DNA from: Chloroflexota bacterium
GTDB taxonomy: Bacteria > Chloroflexota > Limnocylindria > Limnocylindrales > CSP1-4
DNA: 19,244 nt
NCBI GenBank assembly: GCA_027346765.1
Contig: DAIERN010000005.1
Span: forward strand, 1 to 19,244
Reading direction: 5' to 3'
Positions 1-7,543 of this stretch are shown here, in pieces (the stretch's first letter is position 1; each line of letters starts with the position of its first letter). The notes beneath the pieces were generated by a model. It saw only the letters and a program-made list of their open reading frames with translations. It did not search any database and had not been told where the DNA came from. A program made the position numbers and the translations under genes.

Positions 1-150
1 CACCCGGCCCAGCGTTCTCAGCAGCAGCTCCGCATGCAGATTCTGGCTCACCTTGTTGATCACCGTGATGTCTTCGATCATCGGCACCGACAGATGCGTA
101 GCAAGCACGCGCCTGTCCTGCAGAGGCGCCGCGATGGTCGCAATCGACAC
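1..150 (-). pseudogene. dacB: dacB/PBP4-type D-Ala-D-Ala carboxypeptidase, 5'-truncated piece at window edge
   Basis: Reading the minus strand from about 150 down to base 1 gives an open frame whose core reads VINKVSQNLHAELLLRTLG, which I recognise from peptidase family S13 (PBP4/DacB), a periplasmic or extracytoplasmic penicillin-binding protein that trims peptidoglycan peptides. The SQN triplet would be the second (SxN) active-site motif. Similarity seems to begin near base 125. Further upstream the frame closes at a TGA (175-177), and the N-terminal half with the catalytic SxxK motif is not in the neighbouring sequence. The 3' part runs off the window, so I cannot tell whether this is a fragment only or a gene with a broken 5' end. 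Family assignment is fairly sure; pseudogene status is inferred from the missing N-terminus. Confidence 0.6.
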
Positions 151-254
151 GTATCGGCAGCTTCTTGCGGCGGTTCATTCCCGTTGGTTCGGCTGGCAAC
201 GCATCGTCTCACGAGGTCGGACTCCCGACGCGGTATGGGGCGACACCATCGCGT

Positions 255-749
255 CTAGCGGACGTCGACCTCGATTCGGATCGGCTGGACCTCGTTTCGT
301 TGCGCGGGGGTCGCGGATGCGTACCACTGTGGAGACACCTCTGCGGTGAGGAACGCCGTCCCGGTCGCAGTAGCAGTGAAGGCAGCCCACTCCGTGGACA
401 GGCCGACCGACACTCCCCCAGGTTGGCAAATCGGTACCGATGCCAGGATCTCCGTGTCACTGGTCACGAACGATGACCACGCAAATGCTTGATGCTCATC
501 GCGCTGCGGAACGGTAAGGGCGACCAACACGATCTGGCCAAGCGACAGCCCCACTGGTCCTTCGGCTTCACGCCAAGAGTCCCCTTGGCGGGTGTCCGCG
601 CAGTGCTGTCCTTGTGGGAGGACAACGAAAGACGCCTGTGGGTGCGGACCAGTGCTGACGGGCACACACGCGACAGCCAGACCAAGCGCGATCGCCCCTA
701 TGACGACCATTCCGAAATACCGACAACCTCGATATGCCAGCACAACCAT
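255..749 (-). CDS. predicted small lipoprotein, unknown function
   Basis: About 164 residues. The N-terminus has a short charged part, a hydrophobic run (MVVIGAIALGLAV) and then AC, close to a lipobox although the -3 position is Ala rather than Leu. The mature part looks like a small beta-rich extracytoplasmic domain with alternating hydrophobic residues, ending in an IRIEVDV strand and a TAG stop. I chose the ATG at 749; a GGGAGG lies about 17 bases upstream, which is far. An ATG at 710 right before the hydrophobic segment, an ATG at 803 and a GTG at 854 are alternatives; the last would touch the end of the decayed peptidase gene upstream. No family recognised. Codon use is less GC-biased than in the housekeeping genes to the right. 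Confidence 0.55.
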   Translation of the reverse strand: MVVLAYRGCRYFGMVVIGAIALGLAVACVPVSTGPHPQASFVVLPQGQHCADTRQGDSWREAEGPVGLSLGQIVLVALTVPQRDEHQAFAWSSFVTSDTEILASVPICQPGGVSVGLSTEWAAFTATATGTAFLTAEVSPQWYASATPAQRNEVQPIRIEVDVR

Positions 750-835
750 GGTCGTCAGTCGTACATACCTCCCGCTGTTGGCGCACTTCACGCGGGCGGT
801 CATTGGCCGTGACGGACGGGATCGCGCTGCCCTAA

Positions 836-1874
836 TCAGTGACAAGCCTCCCACGTCTCGCTAAATGACTTCTTATCAGCGAAAAGTGCGTTAGTGAACG
901 ATAGCTGGGTGTCGGTGTCTTCGTTCCACATCTGCTCTTTGGTGTGGGCGACATTCCCAATTGGCTGGAGGTTGGCGTCAACCGCCATACCGAATTGACC
1001 GAAATTCTTGAGGTCGGTCACGACGCCGTTTATCCGCACGCGCTCCAGGATTCCCTCCGCTGTGGAAAGATCATGGCGGCTGTTGTTAGTGACGACCGAC
1101 GTCGAGAGGCCGGTGTGCTAGTTGTACCAGTAGAAACTCCAGCGGTTTGTTGTGGTGTTGAACTGCGTCGACGAATAGAATTGGTAGCCGGGGCTAGCAG
1201 AAAAGTTCATTGCCACGGCACTGGAGGGCAGGATTTCCCACCAGGCTTCGTGCGCATAGAAGTACGGAATAGCACCGTATATCGTTCCATTTTGAGCTAG
1301 GTTCGGACTCCCGTTGTATCCGCCGAGTCCAGCCCAGATCGCGAAAGTGGCGCCCGCGCAACCCTGCGCGATGGGTTCTGTGTACGCTACCGATGCGTTT
1401 GTGAAAGTGTCACCGGTCGCAACGAAGCCTGCCCAGTTGTTCGACCGTTCTTCGACTGCCTGAACCGGCACTCGTACAAGGAAGTCGGGGGGCAAAACAA
1501 AAGTCGACTTGAACATTGTCGTTGTCCAGTCTGCTGCCTCGATTCCCGAGGGTGCCGCCGGTATCCGTAAGTGTCAAGCTCATTCGGGGTGGCGCGCGCC
1601 GCATCGAAGTCCGGTGGCGGTACGTTCATCCACACTTCCGTACCGTCAAAGTCATACTGGAATGACTTGCCGCCATCCTTCAGTTCGTCCACGCGGATCA
1701 ATGGGAACGTCTCAATACCACACGCGGACCGTCCGAAGGCGTCATCGAATAGGCATCTTTCGCCGTTTCGCACCCGGTTCTGTCGCTGCTGGCACCAGCC
1801 GCTCCACTTTGCCCAACTAGTAACAACCCTGCGGCAACCACCGGAAACACGGAGATTGCGCGACTTGAACGCAT
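836..1874 (-). pseudogene. decayed secreted glutamic peptidase (G1/eqolisin family)
   Basis: Joining three frames reconstructs one secreted protein of about 345 residues. It starts at ATG 1874 (GAGGG 10 bases upstream) with a signal peptide ending near AGA-SS. After a 1-base loss near 1720 it continues as GIETFPLIRVDEL and NVPPPDFDAARATPNELDTYG, the propeptide style of bacterial G1 peptidases. A second 1-base loss at about 1563 leads to the catalytic domain: NNWAGF (about 1438), WAGLGG, AQNGT with the expected catalytic Gln, and HEAWWEILP. An in-frame TAG at 1118-1120 then interrupts it. Beyond the stop the same frame resumes with STAEGILERV and LKNFGQF and ends at TGA 836-838. STAEGIL corresponds to the family's AEW motif with the catalytic Glu, but Trp has become Gly. 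The family works as an acid-active extracellular protease. With two frameshifts, a stop and a changed motif, the gene is probably dead. Confidence 0.75.
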
Positions 1875-2138
1875 CACCGGCGCACCCTCGTGGCTAATGG
1901 TCACTCGGTATCGAGCGTGGCGCATTCATGTACGGAGCGGCCTGACGTCGATTGTCTGCTCCTTCCGTCTCAGAAGCAAGGGCCATCTGGTTCGCTGCCA
2001 GGGGGCCTTCTGGCCCGCTGCCAGCTCGCGTCAGTGAGCCAGTACGAAGCCTGACCGTCAAGTCGTGTGAACTGATGGCTTACTGCAACTAAGCGTCGTG
2101 CTTAACCCACGGAAGAATGCGGAGGCTTGGTCGCATCG
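1875..2138. other. non-coding stretch with a repeat-flanked hairpin
   Basis: I see no convincing gene in this 264-base stretch. It holds a small hairpin, GGGCC-TTCT-GGCCC at 2003-2016, flanked by two direct copies of GCTGCCAG (1994-2001 and 2017-2024). There is no T-run on either side, so a terminator is unlikely. It is the expected place for the promoter of the decayed peptidase gene to the left, but I find no good -35/-10 pair. Confidence 0.35.
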
Positions 2139-2402
2139 GTGGCATTCGTGCTCAGAACGCCCGAAGGCTTGGTCAGACTTCGTTGGACTCCTCAAGACGC
2201 CCAAATGGTCGGCATTGGCCCGGAACGAGAGCAGCGCGCCACCCTCACGCAGGTCCAGGATGCAGCCAATCGCTACCTGCTAGACGTTTCGGAATACATC
2301 GGCATTACTCCTAGGTCGCCGGAGCGTAGCACCGCCGGGAGATCTCTCATCGTGTCCTCAATCCAATTGAAGACACTGGCTTCCCGGTTGCTTCGACGAT
2401 GA
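2139..2402 (+). CDS. short hypothetical protein, possibly a gene remnant
   Basis: About 87 residues. The first two thirds (LRTPEGLVRLRW, then DAANRYLLDVSEYIG) have a natural amino-acid mix and amphipathic helix character; the last 25 or so residues are Ser/Arg-rich and less protein-like, as if the original C-terminus were lost. I chose the GTG at 2139 because GGAGG at 2121-2125 lies 13 bases upstream; a TTG at 2127 is too close to that site and a GTG at 2148 is possible. No family recognised. It sits alone between the decayed peptidase and comEA, in a region of broken genes, so a fragment is as likely as a working small protein. Confidence 0.35.
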   Translation: MAFVLRTPEGLVRLRWTPQDAQMVGIGPEREQRATLTQVQDAANRYLLDVSEYIGITPRSPERSTAGRSLIVSSIQLKTLASRLLRR

Positions 2403-2498
2403 CACAGGCCGATTGTCCGAAACACACTCGTTCGCACCATTGCGGCCCTGACTGACGCGTCCAGAGTCGGCAGCAAGAGTGGAAAAGTCCCGACTTCA

Positions 2499-2517
2499 CC
2501 GATAAGGCCCCGATAAG
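2499..2517. repeat. tandem CCGATAAG direct repeat upstream of comEA
   Basis: Two exact copies of CCGATAAG begin at 2499 and 2510, an 11-base period, about one helical turn. This is a possible regulator-binding geometry about 130 bases before comEA. Function is inference; a chance repeat cannot be excluded. Confidence 0.3.
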
Positions 2518-2541
2518 ACCTCCTGCCTAAATTCGGCCGTG

Positions 2542-2595
2542 TCGCCCGCCTGACTGTCCGAAGTGCCCCGGGTAGTCGGCGGGCGAAGTCCCGCC
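2542..2595 (+). promoter_or_regulatory. comEA leader with two mutually exclusive hairpins
   Basis: TCGCCCGCC-T-GACT (2542-2555) pairs with AGTC-GGCGGGCGA (2574-2586): 13 base pairs with one bulged T and an 18-base loop. The GGCGGG part (2578-2583) can instead pair with CCCGCC at 2590-2595 across a 6-base loop. Both cannot form together. The arrangement lies about 50 bases before the comEA start. It resembles an attenuator layout, but neither hairpin has a following U-run and I recognise no known riboswitch family. Confidence 0.4.
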
Positions 2596-2641
2596 AACCG
2601 CCGGTCCGTGAAGCGCCCGCCGTTCCAGCCAAGGAGTGACC

Positions 2642-3343
2642 GTGGAACGGGTCGGCGAGTGGCGGATGATCGAGCCGGAAGAGCCGGATGAGGCGGCCCC
2701 GGCCAAGGCGGCTGTCGCGGACAAGTCGCCGGTAAGCGCGCGGCTGCTGATCGCGGTCGTCGCGGCGGTGGTGCTCGGCGCGGCGGGTGTGGCGATCTGG
2801 GCGACGCTGCCCCAGGGTGGGGTCAAGCTCGACCTCGCGACCGGGCCGGGTGTTGGGCCGGTGGCGTCGTCTGATCTGGGGTTGGCGATGCCGACGCATG
2901 GTGCGGCGAAGCTCGTGGTTGACGTCGAGGGCGCGGTGGTCGATCCGGGCGTCCACGAGGTGGCGGCCGGCGGTCGAGTGGCGGATGCGATCGCTGCCGC
3001 GGGCGGCTACAGCGCGGAGGTCGATATTGCCGCCGCGGCAGCCGCGCTCAACCTGGCCGAGCTCGTGACCGATGGCCAGAAGATCCACGTGCCGGCGCGC
3101 GGCGAGATCGCGACGCTTCCCGGTAGCGCCACGCCCCCGCCGGGCGGTGTTGCGACCGGGCCGGTGGACATCAATCACGCGTCGGCGGACGAGCTCGACA
3201 CTCTCCCCGGGATCGGCCCGGTGACCGCGGCCAAGATCATCGCTGCGCGGCCGTTCGCGACGATCGACGAGCTCGACAGCCGCGACGTGGTTGGGCCGTC
3301 GACGCTGGAGAAGATCCGTGACCTGATCACGATCACGCCCTGA
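2642..3343 (+). CDS. comEA: competence protein ComEA, membrane-anchored DNA receptor
   Basis: About 233 residues. ComEA binds double-stranded DNA outside the membrane and passes it to the ComEC channel during natural transformation. The sequence shows a short acidic cytoplasmic N-terminus, one membrane segment (about residues 33-56, LLIAVVAAVVLGAAGVAIW), an SLBB-type domain beginning LVVDVEGAVVDPGVHEV, a Pro/Gly linker, and a C-terminal helix-hairpin-helix DNA-binding domain (INHASADELDTLPGIGPVTA). I place the start at GTG 2642 because AAGGAG at 2631-2636 is 5 bases upstream. A GTG at 2636 overlaps that ribosome site and an ATG at 2666 lacks one. comEC begins 10 bases downstream, so the pair is almost surely co-transcribed. 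Confidence 0.92.
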   Translation: MERVGEWRMIEPEEPDEAAPAKAAVADKSPVSARLLIAVVAAVVLGAAGVAIWATLPQGGVKLDLATGPGVGPVASSDLGLAMPTHGAAKLVVDVEGAVVDPGVHEVAAGGRVADAIAAAGGYSAEVDIAAAAAALNLAELVTDGQKIHVPARGEIATLPGSATPPPGGVATGPVDINHASADELDTLPGIGPVTAAKIIAARPFATIDELDSRDVVGPSTLEKIRDLITITP

Positions 3344-3353
3344 AGGCCGCGCC

Positions 3354-5873
3354 GTGAAGCGCTCGGCGTGGCTGGCGATCGGCGCTGTCTGCGGCGCGCT
3401 CATCGTCGAGGCCGGACTGCCCCTGGCGGGCGTTCTCGCCGCGACCGCAGCAGCGAGTGCCATCGCGCTCGCGGGAAGGTCGCGGCCCGCCGTCGCGGCG
3501 CTCAGCATTGGCCTGGCGCTGGTGCTGCTGCGCGGCGCCGCCGGCGTTGTCTTTCAGCCACCCACGGATGGGTCGGTGGTCGTCAGAGGCAGCTCGCACC
3601 AGGCAGTCGTGCTGTCGATCGGAACGCCCGGCGACGGGCTCCAGCGAGCTGTGCTGGAACTACGGCCGCCCGATGCCGCCCAGCACGTCTATGCGTGGCT
3701 GCCGCGCTACCCGCCGGTCTTCGCCGGCGACGTGGTTCGGGTCAGCGGGCCGCTGCAACCGGCGCCAACGGACAGCGATTTCGGCGCCTTCCTCGCGCGC
3801 AGCGGGATCGGCTTCACGCTTCGGTCGCGCACTGTCGAGTTGGTCGGTTCGGACGGCTCACCGCTGGCGGCACTCGAAGACTTCAGGCGCCAGATCGCGG
3901 CGCTGATCGCGACGGCGCTGCCCGAGCCGCAGGCCGGTCTGGCCACGGCGATGGCGATCGGCCTGCGCGACCTCGTGCCGCGCGACGTCGCCACCGACTT
4001 TCGCGCGTCCGGGCTCAGCCACGTGGTCGCGATCAGCGGCTGGCACATCACGCTCATCGGCGCGGTCGTGAGCGGCGCACTGGGCGGCCTGACACGGCGG
4101 CGCCGGAGCATCGTCGTCCTGGTCGTCATCGCCGCATACGCCATCGTGGCCGGCGCCTCACCCAGTATTCTGCGCGCGGCGGTGATGGCCGGTGTCGTCC
4201 TGGTCGCGCGCGAATCAGGCCGGCGCGGTGGCGCGCAGGCGGCGCTGGCGCTGACCGTCCTGGCGCTGCTGCTCGTCGATCCCGCGACGATCACCGACGC
4301 CGGCTTCCAGCTATCCGCGACCGCCACGGCCGGGTTGCTCGCCTGGGCGAGCCGCCTGCGCGATTGGCTGGCCGCTCACCTGCCACGAGCCACGCCCGCC
4401 TGGTTGCTCGAGACACTGGGCGTATCGCTCGCTGCGCAGGCGGCCACCCTCCCCCTGACACTGCTCGACTTCGAGCGCGTGTCGCTGGTGGCGCCGCTCG
4501 CCAACCTGCTGATCGCGCCGCTGGTCGCGCCCTCGATGCTGCTCACCGTCATCGCGCTCGCAGTGGGCGCTTCAATCTCCGCCGGCGTACCCGCGCTCGT
4601 CTTCGCGCCGCTGACCTTCGTATGCGCGCTGGGCCTTGGCGCAATGGTCGGGATTGCCCACTTCTGCGCCGGACTGCCCTTCGCGACGCTCGACGTCCCC
4701 GCGCCGCTGAACTATGCGGCTGCCGCCATGACCGCGGTAACGGTCGCTCTGGTGGCCCGCCGCAAGCCCAACCCGGCAGCACCCAAACCTGAGCCCGCCA
4801 GGGCCAAGCGCGAAATCCAATCCCCGGCCGGCCCGCCCTACCGGCGGATTGGTGCGGCTGGCTCGGTCAGCCTGTGCGTGCTGCTGGTGCTGGTCGGCGG
4901 CAGCAAGCCGGATGGTCGGTTGCACGTGACGGTGCTGGACGTTGGCCAGGGCGACGCGATCCTGCTCCAGGGTCCAAGCGGCGGTCGGATGCTGATCGAT
5001 ACCGGCCCCGATCCGGACCGCTTGCTGATGCTGCTCGACCAGCGCATCCCGGTCTGGGACCGCCGCCTTGACGTCGTCGTGCTGACCCACCCGCACGAGG
5101 ACCATGTCGCGGGGCTGGCGCTTCTCCTAACGCGATACAAAGTCGGCGAGGTGGTCGAGGACGGCATGCTCGGTCCGGGTCCCAGCGATGCCGCGTACCG
5201 GGCAGAGCTCGCCGCGCAAGGCCGGACGACGCGCGTCGTCGCGGCGGGTGATCGACTGTGGCTGGACGGGGCCCGCCTCGACGTCGACTGGCCGCTCCCC
5301 GGTAACGTGCCGCGCAACCCACCGGGCAGCGGCAAGGACATCAATGACGCGTCGGTCGTCCTCGAGCTGCACTTTGGCGCGCGTGACATGCTCTTGCCGG
5401 GCGACGCCGAGGAAGAGATCGATCCGCAGCTGCTCGCCGCGGGCCTCGCGCAGCGACTTGGCCCGCAGCTCGACGTGCTCAAGGTGGCGCATCACGGCAG
5501 CCGCACGGCGACGACGCAGGCGCTGCTCGATGCGCTCCACCCGCGCATCGCGCTGATCAGCGTCGGCGCGGACAACGATTACGGCCACCCGGCCCCTGCG
5601 ACCATCGCCCGTCTCCAGGGCAGCGGCGCGCAGGTCTTCCGGACCGACCTCGATGGCTCGATAGAGATCAGCACAAACGGGACCGACCTGCTGGCCCGGA
5701 CCGACAAAGGCCGACCCCAGCCCACGCCCACCCATCCGGCGGTGCCGCTCGCCACGTTCGAGCCGCAGCCCGCCCGCTACCTACAATCGCGCGGATGGCA
5801 GTCCCAACGCGCGAGGAGTCGGCGCAGATCCTCGCCGGTCTCATCGCGAAGCAGAAGCTGCTCAACCACCTGA
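3354..5873 (+). CDS. comEC: ComEC/Rec2 DNA uptake channel with C-terminal metallo-beta-lactamase domain
   Basis: 839 residues, within the usual size for full-length ComEC. It forms the inner-membrane channel through which single-stranded DNA enters. In order: several N-terminal membrane segments with the extracellular OB-like region (about 1-170), the Competence domain (about 185-460, with LRDLVPRDVATDF and HVVAISGWHI), and a metallo-beta-lactamase-like nuclease domain (about 520-800). That domain has DVGQGDA, the metal motif HPHEDH at about residue 579, LLPGDAE and KVAHHGS. All metal ligands I expect are present. GTG 3354 has GAAGG about 7 bases upstream. The last 26 codons overlap the next gene and encode an Arg/Ser-rich tail that is probably not conserved. 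Confidence 0.95.
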   Translation: MKRSAWLAIGAVCGALIVEAGLPLAGVLAATAAASAIALAGRSRPAVAALSIGLALVLLRGAAGVVFQPPTDGSVVVRGSSHQAVVLSIGTPGDGLQRAVLELRPPDAAQHVYAWLPRYPPVFAGDVVRVSGPLQPAPTDSDFGAFLARSGIGFTLRSRTVELVGSDGSPLAALEDFRRQIAALIATALPEPQAGLATAMAIGLRDLVPRDVATDFRASGLSHVVAISGWHITLIGAVVSGALGGLTRRRRSIVVLVVIAAYAIVAGASPSILRAAVMAGVVLVARESGRRGGAQAALALTVLALLLVDPATITDAGFQLSATATAGLLAWASRLRDWLAAHLPRATPAWLLETLGVSLAAQAATLPLTLLDFERVSLVAPLANLLIAPLVAPSMLLTVIALAVGASISAGVPALVFAPLTFVCALGLGAMVGIAHFCAGLPFATLDVPAPLNYAAAAMTAVTVALVARRKPNPAAPKPEPARAKREIQSPAGPPYRRIGAAGSVSLCVLLVLVGGSKPDGRLHVTVLDVGQGDAILLQGPSGGRMLIDTGPDPDRLLMLLDQRIPVWDRRLDVVVLTHPHEDHVAGLALLLTRYKVGEVVEDGMLGPGPSDAAYRAELAAQGRTTRVVAAGDRLWLDGARLDVDWPLPGNVPRNPPGSGKDINDASVVLELHFGARDMLLPGDAEEEIDPQLLAAGLAQRLGPQLDVLKVAHHGSRTATTQALLDALHPRIALISVGADNDYGHPAPATIARLQGSGAQVFRTDLDGSIEISTNGTDLLARTDKGRPQPTPTHPAVPLATFEPQPARYLQSRGWQSQRARSRRRSSPVSSRSRSCSTT
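5782..5787 (+). promoter_or_regulatory. possible -10 element (TACAAT) for the HD gene
   Basis: TACAAT lies inside the 3' end of comEC, 7 bases before the ATG of the HD-domain gene, which has no clear ribosome site. That geometry would give a leaderless transcript. The -35 region is weak, so this is suggestive only. Confidence 0.3.
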
Positions 5874-6376
5874 CGACGACCGCCGAGGTGTGCGCCTTCT
5901 TGTGTGCCGCCCTGAAGTCGCGCGGCGTGGAGGTGAACAGCGACCTGGCCGAAGGCGCCGCATTGCTGCACGACATCGACAAGGGGCTGCGGCCGGACGA
6001 TCCATATCGCGCGCTGGGCCATGGCGCCGGCGGCGCACAATGGCTGGCCGACCACGGCCATCCGGAGCTGGCGCCAGCAGTGCGCGACCACCCGGTCAAC
6101 GTGATGGGCAGCGCCGCGAGCTACGAGATGTGGGCCGCATCGCAGAGCCTGGAGGCGAAGCTCGTCGCGTACTCGGACAAGCGCGCCCACCAGGACGTGG
6201 TCAGCCTCGATGAGCGCTTCGAGCGCTGGTTCAAGCGCTACCCGGGCAACCCCATGGAGCCCATCGCCTACGAACGGTTCCAACGGCTCGAGCGCGAGCT
6301 GTGTGAGCTGGCCGGTGTCACGCCGCAGGACGTCGCGCGCCTGACCTGGGTCAACCAGACGAGTGCGCTCCGTTGA
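5795..6376 (+). CDS. HD-domain putative phosphohydrolase
   Basis: 193 residues. HD-superfamily proteins are metal-dependent phosphohydrolases. Visible here are a candidate first His in LLNHLTTTAEV (about residue 25), the defining pair in ALLHDIDKGL (H59, D60), a later RDHPVN and YSDKR, giving the H...HD...D pattern. The substrate cannot be read from the sequence; related small HD proteins act on nucleotides or tRNA-linked phosphates. It starts at ATG 5795 inside the comEC 3' end (79-base overlap) and ends in a TGA that overlaps the TTG start of holA, so it is translationally linked to its neighbours. Confidence 0.8.
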   Translation: MAVPTREESAQILAGLIAKQKLLNHLTTTAEVCAFLCAALKSRGVEVNSDLAEGAALLHDIDKGLRPDDPYRALGHGAGGAQWLADHGHPELAPAVRDHPVNVMGSAASYEMWAASQSLEAKLVAYSDKRAHQDVVSLDERFERWFKRYPGNPMEPIAYERFQRLERELCELAGVTPQDVARLTWVNQTSALR

Positions 6377-7519
6377 CGACCGCGCCGCTCGCTTACTTCT
6401 GGGGCGAGGACGCGTGGTCGATCGACCGCGCAGCGCGCGACTACCGCGCGGCCCTGGAGGCTGACGCGGGTTCAGGGTTCGACGTGTGGCGCGCGCCCAG
6501 CGACGACGATGCCGGTGCTGACAGCGGCGCCCTAAGTGACGGCAGCGCCAAGAAGAAGACGCGCGTCCTGGACGAGATCGGCCAGCACATCGCGACGGCA
6601 ACGCTGTTCGGCGGCGGGACGCTGGTCATCGTCCGCCAACCCGGCTGGCTGCTGCGCGAAAGCGCCAGCCGCGAGCGCCTGTTGAAGCTGACCACCCAGA
6701 TCGCGCCGGGCAACGCCCTGTGCTTCACGGAGCTTCTCGCGCAGGGTGGCAAGCCCACTGCGCCATCGACGGAGATGCGCAACACCATCGAGGCGCTGGG
6801 CGGCCAGGTGCGCGACTTTGCGCCCTTGAACGCCGCGCGGATGGAGGGCTGGATCGGCGAGCGAGCGCGCGAGCTGGACGTGACGCTGGCCCACGGCGCC
6901 GCACGCCTGCTCGCTGAGCGCGTCGGCGCGTATGTGCGCGAAGGCGATGTCGACCGGCGGCGCATGAGCGAGCTGGCCAACGCTGAGCTGGAGAAGCTGG
7001 CGCTGTACCGGCCGGGCGGCACGGTCACAAGAGACGACATGACGCGCCATGCCGGCGGCTGCCGTGCCCGGCTCAACCTGGGCGTTCCTCGACGCGCTGG
7101 GCAACCGCAGCACCGCGATGGCCACGAGCCTCGCCGCGCGGCTGATCAACGAGGCGACGCCCATGCCGGTGCTGATCACCCAGATCCACCGTCGGCTGCG
7201 CGAGCTGATCATCATGCGCGACCACCTCGCGGCGGGTACCAAGCCGGCGGACATCGTGCGCGAGCTCAAGATGCAGCCGTTCCGCGCCCAGAAGCTGTCT
7301 GAACAGGCGCGCAGCTGGAGCCAGGAGGAGCTCGATGACGCGCTCCAGGACCTGTACCAGATCGACCTGCTGACCAAGGGCATCAGCCCCGACGGCTCGC
7401 CCCATTCGATGAGCGACGACAAGTCAAGCCTGGCGCTGCTCGCATGGATCGGCGGGCACGCCAACCTGAGGAGGAAGGTTGGCGTTGGAGAGTCGAGAGC
7501 GGAGAGTCGGAGCCGTTAG
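6373..7519 (+). CDS. holA: DNA polymerase III delta subunit HolA, frameshifted
   Basis: HolA opens the sliding clamp in the clamp-loader complex. The first frame (6373 to about 7047) begins with TTG overlapping the upstream TGA and reads APLAYFWGEDAWSIDRAARDY, then RVLDEIGQHIATATLFGGGT and LVIVRQPGWLL, typical of the N-terminal domains. The C-terminal domain lies in the next frame, 7049-7519: AVPGSTWAFLDALGNRS, QIHRRLRELIIMRDHLA, MQPFRAQKLSEQARSW, LYQIDLLTKG. A TGA at 7040-7042 closes that frame upstream, so the switch must fall between 7042 and about 7065. Removing one base near 7048 joins them with family-like spacing into about 381 residues. The gene is normally essential, so a sequencing indel is the likeliest cause; a real lesion or frameshifting remain possible. 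The final 20 or so residues look like non-conserved extension. Confidence 0.85.
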
Positions 7520-7543
7520 GCCGGCCCCGGAGTGCGCGGCGGG

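Noticed and set aside
1994..2024. Insertion-sequence end or attachment site
   Set aside because: The direct repeats GCTGCCAG flank only a 15-base hairpin; no transposase or integrase lies nearby.
2400..2640. Small structured RNA (SRP RNA, RNase P or a known riboswitch) upstream of comEA
   Set aside because: I looked for the SRP tetraloop and asymmetric-loop motif, RNase P core motifs and common riboswitch boxes and found none; only hairpins can be supported.
2273..3508. Long open frame of 411 codons on the minus strand
   Set aside because: It lies opposite comEA and the start of comEC, is Arg/His-rich as expected from the complement of a high-GC gene, and has no recognisable motif.
3368..4792. 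Long second-frame ORF of 474 codons on the plus strand
   Set aside because: Shadow of comEC: very Arg/Ala-rich, no domain, while the comEC frame carries clear motifs throughout.
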